In this document: piece after piece, positions 1 through 8,485 of the stretch
Numbering within the stretch: the first letter of the stretch is position 1
How the letters are laid out: every line of letters begins with the position of its first letter
DNA from: Alphaproteobacteria bacterium
GTDB lineage: Bacteria; Pseudomonadota; Alphaproteobacteria; UBA7887
Direction of reading: 5' to 3'
Assembly: GCA_028289725.1 (NCBI GenBank)
Contig: JANQOH010000282.1
Location: 1 to 29,310, forward strand
DNA: 29,310 nucleotides
The notes under the pieces: generated by a model
Databases searched by the model: none
The model's input: only the letters and a program-made list of their open reading frames with translations
Told to the model about the DNA's origin: nothing
Program-made: the position numbers and the translations under genes

Positions 1-1
1 G

Positions 2-2176
2 AGCAGCCTAACCGGCGAAAGCGAACCGCAAACGCGCGACGCGACCGCATCCGACGAGGCGCTGCTGCAAAGTCGCAACATGCTGTTTTCCGGTTCGCTC
101 GTGCAGAGCGGCGACGCCAAGGCTTTGGTGTGTCGCACGGGCATGGATACCGAGATCGGCAATATCGTCGAGCTGACCAAACAAACCGAAGAAGTCGAAA
201 CGCCAATCCGCAAGGAACTGAAATATTTCATCAAGATCATCAGCGGCATTGCAATCGCTTTGGGCGTCTCGTTTTTTCTGGTCAGCGTGGCGATGGGGCG
301 GGGCGAACTCGCCAGCCTGATTTTCGCAATTGGCATCATTGTCGCTAACGTACCGGAAGGCCTGCTGCCGACGGTGACACTCGCATTGACCATGGCGAGC
401 AAACGGATGGCGCGTAAGAACGCGCTGATCAAGAACCTTGAAAGCGTCGAGACGCTGGGCAGCACCACGGTGATCTGTTCCGACAAGACCGGTACGCTGA
501 CTCAGAACCGGCTGTCGGTCAGCGCCGTCGTCATCGGCGGACGATCTTACCAGGCGGACGACGCCGACTTGATCGATCACCCGCGGATCGCCGAAGCCCG
601 TCGGGTCATGCTGCTCTGCAACAACGCGCACCTGACCGAAGACGGGTATGTCGGCGACGCCACCGAGGGGGCGTTGTTGCTCTACGGAGAACGGACGCTT
701 TCGGGCGACGGACTCGATGGGTTCACCCGCGTGGCGCAGGAACCGTTCAATTCAACCGTGAAGCGCATGATCACCGTTTGCGCCGGGCCAGACGAAGGCT
801 TTGAGGCCTATCTCAAAGGTGCGCCTGAAGTCGTGCTCGGCATGTGTGACCGGATCTATCTCAACGGCGATGTCCTGCCGCTGTCCGAAGGGCGGCGCAA
901 CCAAGTGATCGATGGCTACCGCGATTTGGCCGCGCGCGGCGAACGCGGTTTAGCGCTCGCCATTCGACCGGCCGACGACGCCAACATTCCTACCGACGGC
1001 TACATTTTTGTCGCCATCGTCGGCATGCTCGATCCCGCGCGCCCGGAAGTGCCGGATGCGATCCGCCGCTGTCATACCGCTGGCATTCGTGTGGTGATGC
1101 TCACGGGCGATTATGGCCTGACCGCGGAAACCATCGGTCGACAAATCGGCCTGCTTGGTGAGCACGGCACTGTGGTTCAGGGCGATGAATTGGCGGCTAT
1201 GGACGATGACCGCCTGGCGCAAGTTCTCGACGAACCGGAGCTGATCTTCGCGCGCATATCGCCGGCCCAAAAATTGCGCGTCGTTCGTGCGCTGCAAGCC
1301 AAGGGGGAAGTGGTGACCGTGACCGGCGATGGGGTCAACGACGCGCCGGCGCTGAAGAACGCAGATATGGGCGTCGCGATGGGCCTCCGCGGCACGGAGG
1401 TCGCGAAAGAAGCCAGCAACATGGTGCTGATGGACGACAATTTCGCCACCATCGTTTCTGCGGTCGAGGAAGGCCGGACGATCTTCGACAACATCAAAAA
1501 GTTCATTGCCTACATCCTGACCAGCAATGTGCCGCAGATCCTGCCATTCATCGCCTACGTGCTGCTGGACATTCCGTTGCCGTTGACCGTTGTCCTGATC
1601 CTGGCGATCGATCTCGGCACCGACATTGTGCCGGCGCTTGGACTCGGCGCCGAAAAGCCGGAATCCGACGTCATGCACAAACCGCCCCGGCGGCGCGACG
1701 AGCGGCTGCTGACGCGCAATCTGTTGTTCATGAGTTACGGTATTGTCGGCGTGCTTCAGGCGGCGGCCGGATTCTTTACCTATTTCGTCATTCTCTACAG
1801 CGGCGGCTGGCAGTGGGGCCAGGAGCTGGCCTCAACGGACCCGCTTTACCGCACCGCGATCACCGGCTTCTTCGCCTCGATCATCATCTGTCAGGTCGCC
1901 GATGTGATCATCTGCCGCACTCGCCGCCAGAGCCTATTGACGGTTGGCGTAACGGCGAACCGGTTGGTCCTGCTCGGTATCGCGACCGAACTTTTCCTGC
2001 TCGCGCTCATCGCCTACGTACCCGCCTTCAACACCTTCTTTGGCACCGCGCCGCTTGAGGCGTGGCACTTTCTGCTCAGCGTCCCGTTCGCGCTTCTGAT
2101 CCTGTTCGGCGACGAGCTCCGCCGTGTCTTTGTCCGCCGCGAAAACCCGTTCGTGCTTCGCTGGCTTACTTGGTAG
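2..2176 (+). CDS. Na+/K+-ATPase-like P-type cation-transporting ATPase, 5' partial
   Basis: Inner-membrane pump that couples ATP hydrolysis to cation transport. The frame is open from the window edge, and the visible part (about 724 residues) begins inside the actuator domain with SLTGES. Then come the TM4 motif NVPEGLL, the phosphorylation motif DKTGTLT (Asp codon at 482), the nucleotide-domain motif KGAPE, MLTGD, the hinge TGDGVNDAP and a C-terminal block of membrane helices. NVPEGLL, SNVPQILPF and AIDLGTDIVPA resemble the Na+/K+-ATPase alpha subunit (type IIC) more than the SERCA type. Both Asp of the TM6 motif are kept, but TM5 has Gln (codon 1535-1537) where Na+/K+ and H+/K+ pumps have Glu. 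About 160-200 N-terminal residues lie outside the window. No beta subunit is nearby. Family assignment is firm; the transported ion is unknown. Confidence 0.95.
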   Translation, partial: SSLTGESEPQTRDATASDEALLQSRNMLFSGSLVQSGDAKALVCRTGMDTEIGNIVELTKQTEEVETPIRKELKYFIKIISGIAIALGVSFFLVSVAMGRGELASLIFAIGIIVANVPEGLLPTVTLALTMASKRMARKNALIKNLESVETLGSTTVICSDKTGTLTQNRLSVSAVVIGGRSYQADDADLIDHPRIAEARRVMLLCNNAHLTEDGYVGDATEGALLLYGERTLSGDGLDGFTRVAQEPFNSTVKRMITVCAGPDEGFEAYLKGAPEVVLGMCDRIYLNGDVLPLSEGRRNQVIDGYRDLAARGERGLALAIRPADDANIPTDGYIFVAIVGMLDPARPEVPDAIRRCHTAGIRVVMLTGDYGLTAETIGRQIGLLGEHGTVVQGDELAAMDDDRLAQVLDEPELIFARISPAQKLRVVRALQAKGEVVTVTGDGVNDAPALKNADMGVAMGLRGTEVAKEASNMVLMDDNFATIVSAVEEGRTIFDNIKKFIAYILTSNVPQILPFIAYVLLDIPLPLTVVLILAIDLGTDIVPALGLGAEKPESDVMHKPPRRRDERLLTRNLLFMSYGIVGVLQAAAGFFTYFVILYSGGWQWGQELASTDPLYRTAITGFFASIIICQVADVIICRTRRQSLLTVGVTANRLVLLGIATELFLLALIAYVPAFNTFFGTAPLEAWHFLLSVPFALLILFGDELRRVFVRRENPFVLRWLTW

Positions 2177-2402
2177 CGCGAAGAAACGGTCATCGCTTGG
2201 TTCTGCGGATGACAAGCGACATCGCGGCCCGATACGAAGCCGTGAAATCCACGCAATAGACCACGCGTGACGCGATCGTAAAGAGGGGGCCTTTTTGCCA
2301 ACGGCGCGGGCGGTCCGGTGGGACGGTCGCTGACCAGTGCATAGGCCGTATCTTGTGGGCTTCGCGGCACCGCTCTACCATTCTCGACGGGGGATGGGAG
2401 AA

Positions 2403-4160
2403 ATGGCTGAGGCCAAGCGAAAATTAGCGGCGATCGTGGCTGCCGATGTGGCCGGCTATTCACAGCTGATGGCGGCCGACGAAGACGGGACGGTCGCCCA
2501 ACTTGACGCGTGCCGCAGAGTATTCCGCGACAGCGTACCCGACCACGGCGGGCGTGTCGTCGACACAGCGGGCGACAGCGTTTTGGCGACCTTCGACAGT
2601 GCGACGCAGGCCGTGCGGTGCGCGATCGCCGTCCAATCATCTCTCAACGCGCGTGAGACGGACCCAACGGCGGCACCGCGCATGGAGTTTCGTATCGGCG
2701 TCAACCTGGGCGATGTGATCGAGCGCGATGACGGCACGATTTACGGCGACGGCGTCAATATTGCCGCGCGCCTCGAGAGCATCGCGGAGCCCGGCGGCAT
2801 CGTCGTCTCGGCTTTGATTGAAGAGGCCGTGAAGGGCCGTGTCGACGCCGCATTCTTGGATCTTGGCGACCAACACCTAAAGAACATTGCGCGGCCCGTG
2901 CGTGGTTACGCTTTGCAGATCGGACAAACCGATGATGCGCCGCCAAGCATGAAAACGAATACGATTTGGACGCAGCCGGGCATCGTCGTCCTCCCATTCG
3001 TGAACATCGGCAAAGACCCGGATCAGGAATATTTTGGCGACGGACTGACGGAGGACATCATTACGGCCTTGGCCGGGTGCCGCAGTTTTCCGGTTATTGG
3101 CCGTCATTCGGCGTTTGCCTTCAAACACGCAAACCCGGACCCGCGACAATTGGCCAAAGACCTGGATGTTGGTTATGTGGTTGAGGGCAGTATCCGACAT
3201 GCGCGCGAACGTGTGCGGGTCAATGCGCAGCTAACTGATTGTGCCACCGCTCAACCGGTTTGGGCGCAACGCTATGACCGGAATCTTGAGGACATATTCG
3301 ATCTTCAGGATGAACTGACCGAAACCATCGTCGCCGCCCTAGAGCCGGCCCTCGGCAAGGCGGAGCGACAAAAAGCGGCCACCAACCGACCGGGCAGCGT
3401 GACGGCGTGGGAACTTTACCAGCGCGGGCTCGCCGCCCTTTATCGACGCACGCGCGAAAGCCATGGCGAAGCGAAATCGTTGCTGCGCCGCGCGATCGAG
3501 GCGGCGCCGGATTTCACGGCCGCCTATGCGGCGTTGGTCGATGCCTATTTTTACGATGTCGCCATGGGGCTTGACGACGATGTGAACGCAGCCCGCGCGA
3601 ACGCATTGGAATGCGCGCGCAAGGCCGTGGAAGTGGATCCGCATGATCCCGCGGCGCTGTGTTCGCTCGGCAAGGCGCACATTGTTCGCCGTGAACAGCA
3701 GGAAGCCATTCCAGAGCTTGAGGCCGCGCTCGCTCTCAACCCAAGCCTCTCCTGGGCGCATTACGGACTCGGCGCGGCGCACAGTTTTGGCGGCCGTCCC
3801 GCGGAAGCCATTCCACATCTCGAAAAGGCGATCCGCCTCAGCCCCTATGACACCCATATCGGCTCGTTTCTTGTCCGGCTCTCGGATGCCTACCTGTTCC
3901 AGGGCGACTACGAGCAGGCCGAAATGTGGGCCCGAAAAGCAATTCGTCAGCCCAATTTCCAGTGGTCGCGGCAGGCGAATTTACTTGTCACGTTGGGTTA
4001 CCTCGGCCGGCTTGATGAGGTCCCCGCCATCCTCGAAGAAGTACGACGTCATATTCCAGATTTTTCGATTACGTTCGTCCGGAAACACCACCTCATTTCA
4101 GATCCGGCTTGCATGGAAACCTACGTGGAGGGTTTGCGGAAATGCGGTTTGGATTCCTGA
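2403..4160 (+). CDS. Class III adenylate/guanylate cyclase with TolB-like and TPR regions
   Basis: Predicted cytoplasmic signalling protein of 585 residues. Residues 5-170 form a class III cyclase domain: first metal Asp D15 (AADVAGYS), second metal Asp D58 (AGDSVLATF), transition-state Asn N119 and Arg R123 (GDGVNIAARL). Residues 190-310 match the TolB-like segment usual in this family (EYFGDGLTEDI), and the rest is TPR-like helical repeats. The residues that normally select adenine are not Lys and Asp but D54 and T112, so the product nucleotide is uncertain. The ATG at 2403 has GGGGGA at a good distance and starts the conserved KRKLAAI segment; an ATG at 2394 in the same frame is an alternative. 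The gene is convergent with the VOC gene at 4205. Confidence 0.92.
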   Translation: MAEAKRKLAAIVAADVAGYSQLMAADEDGTVAQLDACRRVFRDSVPDHGGRVVDTAGDSVLATFDSATQAVRCAIAVQSSLNARETDPTAAPRMEFRIGVNLGDVIERDDGTIYGDGVNIAARLESIAEPGGIVVSALIEEAVKGRVDAAFLDLGDQHLKNIARPVRGYALQIGQTDDAPPSMKTNTIWTQPGIVVLPFVNIGKDPDQEYFGDGLTEDIITALAGCRSFPVIGRHSAFAFKHANPDPRQLAKDLDVGYVVEGSIRHARERVRVNAQLTDCATAQPVWAQRYDRNLEDIFDLQDELTETIVAALEPALGKAERQKAATNRPGSVTAWELYQRGLAALYRRTRESHGEAKSLLRRAIEAAPDFTAAYAALVDAYFYDVAMGLDDDVNAARANALECARKAVEVDPHDPAALCSLGKAHIVRREQQEAIPELEAALALNPSLSWAHYGLGAAHSFGGRPAEAIPHLEKAIRLSPYDTHIGSFLVRLSDAYLFQGDYEQAEMWARKAIRQPNFQWSRQANLLVTLGYLGRLDEVPAILEEVRRHIPDFSITFVRKHHLISDPACMETYVEGLRKCGLDS

Positions 4161-4204
4161 CGTCCGGGACACCGATCCGTTGAGCGGAAGCGTGATGTCG
4201 ACGG

Positions 4205-4738
4205 CTAAGTGACCTTCGGAAAGTCGCGGATGGGATCGGCGCCGCCCCAGTCCTTCGATGCGTCGGCGATATGTTGAAACAGGCGCTTCTTGGGACCGCC
4301 GACATCGGAGAGTTCGATCACCGTGCCCGGGTGTCCGGCGCTGTCGAAATAGACGAATGGACCATAGTCACCGTTCTCGCCTTCGTGTCCGACGGTGAAA
4401 CCGTGGTCCAGGGCACGCGTCCTCACCGTTTCGAATTCGTCGGTCCAATAGGCGACATGCTGCAGCCCTTCGAGACCCGCCTTCAGAAAATCGCGGTACA
4501 TGGATGGCGCATCATTGCGTTGTTGGATCAGTTCGATTTGAAGCGGCCCTGAATTGGCGAGCGCGATCGACAGATCGATGTCCGAGGCCTCTCCGTGATA
4601 GCGAAAGTTGCGGATTGGCGCGCGTTCCACATAGAACCAAGGCCCGATCCCCATCACCTCGGTCCAATGGCGCATCGCGGCCTCGATATCGTGAACCACA
4701 TATCCGTTCTGTCGAATACCGCCGAATATCCGGCTCAT
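4205..4738 (-). CDS. VOC-fold (glyoxalase/bleomycin-resistance type) protein
   Basis: Protein of 177 residues with the vicinal-oxygen-chelate fold, resembling methylmalonyl-CoA epimerase and glyoxalase-like metalloenzymes. Two beta-alpha-beta-beta-beta halves are visible. Candidate metal ligands are H16 (VVHDIEAAMRHW), E69 (LQIELIQ), H94 (GLQHVAYW) and E142 (TVIELSD). The start at 4738 (MSRIF) follows GGGAGAGG at a proper distance; the upstream in-frame ATG at 4753 overlaps that ribosome site and is unlikely. The substrate cannot be read from the sequence. It is divergent from the AsaB-like oxidoreductase, and the two may share a pathway, but only by position. Confidence 0.88.
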   Translation of the reverse strand: MSRIFGGIRQNGYVVHDIEAAMRHWTEVMGIGPWFYVERAPIRNFRYHGEASDIDLSIALANSGPLQIELIQQRNDAPSMYRDFLKAGLEGLQHVAYWTDEFETVRTRALDHGFTVGHEGENGDYGPFVYFDSAGHPGTVIELSDVGGPKKRLFQHIADASKDWGGADPIRDFPKVT

Positions 4739-4939
4739 AACGTCCTCTCCCATTGGTTCAGGCGCTAGCCTTGCGCGTAGGCGTGTGGTTACCCAACTGA
4801 AACAGAATTTAGCCGGCCGGAGAAGCCGTGCGAACGGCCTTTAGGGTCCCGCTTGGTTCATAGGAGCTAGCAAAAGCAAGGCCTTGGAAGCCAAAGCGCC
4901 CTATGCCACGATGATAGCGCGTTTCACTAGGAGTACGTC
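4739..4939. promoter_or_regulatory. Divergent promoter region with a two-part direct repeat
   Basis: This 201-bp space separates the VOC gene (-) from the AsaB-like gene (+), so both promoters should lie here. TTGGTTCA followed by GCTAGC occurs twice in the same orientation: 4753-4769 (3-bp gap between the parts) and 4853-4871 (5-bp gap). The TTGGTTCA blocks start exactly 100 bp apart. Each GCTAGC is itself a palindrome. No coding sequence is apparent. Regulatory function is inferred from position only. Confidence 0.4.
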
Positions 4940-6217
4940 ATGAATCGGCCCGAAATCCTCGATCCGTCCGTTGCCGCAGAGCCAAAAACCAGTGTGGGCG
5001 CCTATGTGCCTCAGTTTGAGCTGACCGAGGGTCAAGGCGCGCCGATCGCCGCCAATGACGGAATCTCTTACATGGCCTACGACCGGGATGGCGATGCCGG
5101 CACCGCGGCCGCGATCGAAGCCGCGCTTAAGCAGATCGCGAGCGGCGAAGGCCAAGAAATCATCGATTTGATCGAGAACGCACCGCCCGGCCCGATCGAG
5201 ACTAAATGGGGTCTGGGATTCCGCACCTATAACGAATGTGTGGACTATATCCGCGCGAATAAGATCGAAGCGCCGGAAGGCGGCGTGGCGCTGCCGCTGC
5301 GCTATACCGTCAGCGAGCTGCCGACCTATACCATCGTGCCGTCGAATGCGCTCTGGCGCGACCCGTCGCGCGAGGCCGACGCCAAGCTGTTCCGCCAAGA
5401 AGAAGACGATATGGTGCGGCGGTACCTCTATTTCCCGCAAGTGCTGCGCGACGCCCGCCGGATCGAGGAGTATTACCCGGGTCTCAAGCCGACCAGCCCG
5501 GACTGCATGGACAAGCTCGGCGTGTCGCTGGCGCACATGGACTCGCAGTGCGAAAACTTCTACGACGCCCATGAGGTCGAGCGGGTGTTCTATCCGGAGA
5601 TCGAGAAGCTGCTTCTCGACTTCTTCCCCGGTGCGACCGACGCACTGGTCTATAACCACGACGTGTTCGACGAGAGCTATAACGGTCCGGTCGTCGAGGA
5701 TCAGGACAACAAGGATCCCGGCGTCAACCGGCGTTACGCCAATCTCGTGCACAACGATTTGAACGACAATAGCGGCCGCGTCCGGTGCCGCGAATTGCTC
5801 ACACAAAACCTGCGCAATTTCGGCCGCACCCAGCATTACACCGAGGCCGAGGCGGACGAGAAAATGTCGCGTCGCTTCATGTCGATCAATCTCGCGAAGC
5901 CGATGGTGACGGTCGAACAAAATCCGTTCGTGCTGTGCGCCTGGCCGTCGTTCGCGGACCAGCCCTATATCAACAATTACCGGATCTACGACGACCGGGT
6001 CGGTGAGACCACGCGCTTTACCTACCGCGCGGACCATGAGTGGTATTGGTTCCCGCAGCAGAAGCCGAACGAAGTGTCGATGCTCAAATGCTACGACTCG
6101 GTCAAGGACGGCTCGGTGTCGCGCTACTCATCCCACTCGGCCTGCACCGACCCGACCGCCCCCGCCGACGCCGGCTGCCGGCGCAACGTGGTGGTGCGCT
6201 CTTACGTATTTTTCTAG
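4940..6217 (+). CDS. CmcJ/NvfI/AsaB-like hydroxylase/desaturase family protein
   Basis: Protein of 425 residues matching the family named after fungal AsaB and NvfI and bacterial CmcJ, whose members act as oxidoreductases on small molecules, often in secondary metabolism. Family-like blocks seen are VYNHDVF (237-243), YANLVHND (266-273), the NYRIYDDR stretch, EVSMLKCYDS (378-387) and a C-terminal block with HSACTDPTAP and NVVVRSYVFF. AGGAG lies seven bases before the ATG. There is no signal peptide, so it should be cytoplasmic. No biosynthetic cluster is next to it; the only close neighbours are the VOC protein and a GNAT acetyltransferase. Family fairly sure, substrate unknown. Confidence 0.78.
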   Translation: MNRPEILDPSVAAEPKTSVGAYVPQFELTEGQGAPIAANDGISYMAYDRDGDAGTAAAIEAALKQIASGEGQEIIDLIENAPPGPIETKWGLGFRTYNECVDYIRANKIEAPEGGVALPLRYTVSELPTYTIVPSNALWRDPSREADAKLFRQEEDDMVRRYLYFPQVLRDARRIEEYYPGLKPTSPDCMDKLGVSLAHMDSQCENFYDAHEVERVFYPEIEKLLLDFFPGATDALVYNHDVFDESYNGPVVEDQDNKDPGVNRRYANLVHNDLNDNSGRVRCRELLTQNLRNFGRTQHYTEAEADEKMSRRFMSINLAKPMVTVEQNPFVLCAWPSFADQPYINNYRIYDDRVGETTRFTYRADHEWYWFPQQKPNEVSMLKCYDSVKDGSVSRYSSHSACTDPTAPADAGCRRNVVVRSYVFF

Positions 6218-6240
6218 AAGGTCTTGATCCGCCGCCGCGC

Positions 6241-6819
6241 CTAACCGGGTGAACGGTTCGCTTCCACCCATTGCTGCCGGGTCAGCCGAAAGCCCGGGCA
6301 CTGGCTGGCGTAGGCATGGCGAAGACCTTCATCGATCATGCCAGATTTCAGCAGGACATTTTGCGATGCCACGTTCCTTGGGTCGGTAACCGCGACGATT
6401 TCTTCGAGCGGCGTGTCTTCAAAACCAAACCGCAGAAGACGCGTGCAGGCCTCGGTGGCATAGCCTTTTCCCCATGCCGATTGCTTAAAGAGGTAGCCAA
6501 TTTCAATCTCGCCGGCCGGGATCGCATCGCCGGTCACTAAGCTCCAATCGGTTTCTGTCGTCTCAATCGGTATCGGCAGCAACAACGCATGACCGAGTTT
6601 TTCGTCTGTTGCACGATCTATGACGCACCACATGCCAATGCACCCTCCGGCGCATCGTGTGACCAAAATCGGCATCCACTGCCTGACTTGATCGGCTGTT
6701 ACGTCTTCGCAGACATAACGCGTCACCATGTGATCCGTCAGCAGCTCCAACTCCATGTCCAAATCGCTGAGATCTAAGGGCCGGAGCAATAATCGATCGG
6801 TCGTCAGATTCAATTCCAT
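6241..6819 (-). CDS. GNAT family N-acetyltransferase
   Basis: Protein of 192 residues, likely transferring acetyl from acetyl-CoA to an amine, as in the RimJ/RimL-like branch. It begins with the characteristic TDRLLLRPLDLSD and has the acetyl-CoA pyrophosphate-binding motif A as SAWGKGYATEA, followed by NVASQNVLLKSGM, typical of the fold's last part. Start chosen at 6819 (MELNL), which has AAGGTGG five bases upstream; the longer frame to 6885 adds an Arg/Ala-rich stretch with no family match. It is convergent with the AsaB-like gene, with 23 bp between the stops. Acceptor unknown. Confidence 0.9.
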   Translation of the reverse strand: MELNLTTDRLLLRPLDLSDLDMELELLTDHMVTRYVCEDVTADQVRQWMPILVTRCAGGCIGMWCVIDRATDEKLGHALLLPIPIETTETDWSLVTGDAIPAGEIEIGYLFKQSAWGKGYATEACTRLLRFGFEDTPLEEIVAVTDPRNVASQNVLLKSGMIDEGLRHAYASQCPGFRLTRQQWVEANRSPG

Positions 6820-7049
6820 AGCTGCCACCTTGCATCGTCGCGCCGTAGCGGGAAGTGCACGCAACGAGGTCGCGCGGGCGCGCACGGGTTATCAATCAGA
6901 AAAAGAGAGCGTTGCCGGCGGGTCGCAAAGCTACGCCATTGGGTGGCACCTTGAATCTCTCGAGGTCACGCAGTCCTATAAGTTAGAATCCAACACTTTT
7001 TCCAATGCGGCGTCTAGAGGCGTCGCACATTCGATTTCTTCGCGCGCGC
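6820..7049. other. Intergenic stretch without a visible gene
   Basis: Between the GNAT start and the terminator of the cyclase-family gene I see no convincing coding sequence, RNA gene or repeat. The open frame that crosses it on the + strand (6755-7129) has no family signature and overlaps the GNAT gene antisense. The promoter of the GNAT gene should lie at its left end. Confidence 0.5.
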
Positions 7050-7079
7050 AAAAAAAGGGGGCGAGAAATCCTCGCCCCC
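7050..7079 (-). terminator. Rho-independent terminator of the cyclase-family gene
   Basis: A perfect 9-bp GC-rich stem (7057-7065 with 7071-7079, GGGGGCGAG with its complement) encloses a 5-nt loop and, read on the minus strand, is followed by seven T. It lies about 50 bp past the stop of the gene at 7126-8193. Confidence 0.9.
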
Positions 7080-7125
7080 AAATTCTTCCTCTCCGCGCGC
7101 GCGGCGCAAAGAGGACCAAGGTCAA

Positions 7126-8193
7126 TTAGTATGCCGCGATCGGGTTACCCGGCGAACCGGTGGCACCGACCAGTTTGAGCGGCGCCCACGAGAACAGGAA
7201 CTCATACGCCTGATCTTCGCCGACTTGCTTCAGATCGAGATTTTCGAACAGGTAGATGCCGCGACGAACGCTGAGATTCATGTGGCAATAGGCCCAATCA
7301 GCGACCTCGGCGAATGGCGTCGGCCAGTCCCCTTGACCGATGAAGTCATAGGGCTCGATGCCCCAATTGTCCGCGCCGAGCATGGAGATCTTGCGTTCGG
7401 CCAAGTGATCGCACACCTCCGGCGAAATGCCGGGGCCGCCGGAATTGAACGCATTGTTATTGGCGATTGCTTCCGATGCCGGAAGATTGTGGTTGTTGCG
7501 CCAAATGTCGTTCCAACCCGTGCGGAACAGGACCACGTCGCCCTGCATCGCGTCTTCGATGCCCTGGGCTTCGAGCGCCGCGCGATAATCATCCATGGTG
7601 ATCGGATAGCCGATCGGCAGGTTTTCGCCCTTGAGCGCGACCATGTCGATCAGAATGCCACGGGTGAAGAAAGACCCGACGTTCTCGGTGCCGTTCTTCT
7701 TCAAGCCATACGGATTCGCGACGTCTTCGAGACGAACACCGTTGTAGAGATAGTTGCCGTCTTCCCAGCCTTCCTGATCTTCAATCTTGATCATCGGGTG
7801 CGCCAAGGAATCGAACTGGGTACCGACCTGGCCGATATTGGCGGTCATGATCTCGTCCATGAAGGTCTGACGGTAGCTATCACCGGACCACGCCAGGTCG
7901 TGGGTCGGGCCACCACCGCTTGGGATGGTGAGCGACAGAACGCGACCCGGGAACAACGGCGTCGTGTTGTGATACGGCATACCCAAGGTCGCAACCCGGC
8001 CGGTCTTGACCAATTGTGCCGCTGCCATGCGTTTCTCGGGCGTGATGTAATTGGTGGCGCCGGCTTCGTCGTCCGGTCCGAACTCGCTTGGCCACCAATT
8101 CTCCTCAACCGGGTTGTTGCCCGCCTGAGCACTGAACGCCACGGCGCTCCCGAACGCCGCTGCGACCAATATGCAAATGTGTCTAGTTTTCAT
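7126..8193 (-). CDS. Exported cyclase-family (kynurenine formamidase-like) hydrolase
   Basis: Protein of 355 residues of the metal-dependent cyclase/hydrolase family (PF04199 type), which includes kynurenine formamidase and isatin hydrolase. A Sec signal is clear (MKTRH, hydrophobic core, AQA cut near residue 24), so it should act in the periplasm. The family metal motif HxGTHxDxxxH appears as QVGTQFDSLAH (122-132): Asp128 and His132 are kept, but the position of the central His is Gln126. A late block GADNWGIEP is typical of the family. Start at 8193 chosen for the signal peptide and the AGAGGA site upstream; the frame extends to 8319 without support. It is transcribed alone, with its own terminator. 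Confidence 0.87.
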   Translation of the reverse strand: MKTRHICILVAAAFGSAVAFSAQAGNNPVEENWWPSEFGPDDEAGATNYITPEKRMAAAQLVKTGRVATLGMPYHNTTPLFPGRVLSLTIPSGGGPTHDLAWSGDSYRQTFMDEIMTANIGQVGTQFDSLAHPMIKIEDQEGWEDGNYLYNGVRLEDVANPYGLKKNGTENVGSFFTRGILIDMVALKGENLPIGYPITMDDYRAALEAQGIEDAMQGDVVLFRTGWNDIWRNNHNLPASEAIANNNAFNSGGPGISPEVCDHLAERKISMLGADNWGIEPYDFIGQGDWPTPFAEVADWAYCHMNLSVRRGIYLFENLDLKQVGEDQAYEFLFSWAPLKLVGATGSPGNPIAAY

Positions 8194-8485
8194 CAGTATC
8201 CTCTTTGGTTTCACATCTTCCTCCCAGGATCGAACGTGTTTTCGGTCCAGCAGCGAAGACACGAGTGTGTTGTCGGAACGCACCGACAAGGCTTGTTCCG
8301 ACAGCGAAAACACTATCATGGGTCAGAATCAGATTGGAAACGGACTCGTGGCGACACGACGGTCATGAGTCCCTGGTAAAATGTACGGCCAACACATTCG
8401 GAATGCGGGTCCCCTGGACGTCACCTCGATTGGTCGCCACATAGGCTGAATGCAATTGGAACAACGCCATAAGGAGAGACACGTT
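8194..8485. promoter_or_regulatory. Divergent promoter region rich in inverted repeats
   Basis: This 292-bp space holds the promoters of the cyclase-family gene (-) and the alpha/beta hydrolase (+). TTGTCGG-N6-CCGACAA is a perfect palindrome at 8270-8289. TGTCGGAAC (8271-8279) also pairs with GTTCCGACA (8295-8303). GTGTTTTCG (8236-8244) pairs with CGAAAACAC (8305-8313) and, with one mismatch, with CGAAGACAC (8254-8262). The cluster lies 43-120 bp upstream of the cyclase-family start, as expected for repressor operators of the TetR or GntR kind. No regulator gene is adjacent. Confidence 0.6.

Noticed and set aside
2193..2219. Hairpin TCGCTTG/CAAGCGA after the P-type ATPase as terminator
   Set aside because: Only seven pairs with a 13-nt loop and no T run, so termination is not supported.
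4901..6037. Open frame of 378 residues on the - strand
   Set aside because: Antisense to the AsaB-like oxidoreductase; no recognisable motif or ribosome site.
7225..8379. Open frame of 384 residues on the + strand
   Set aside because: Antisense to the well-supported exported cyclase-family gene and without domain signature.
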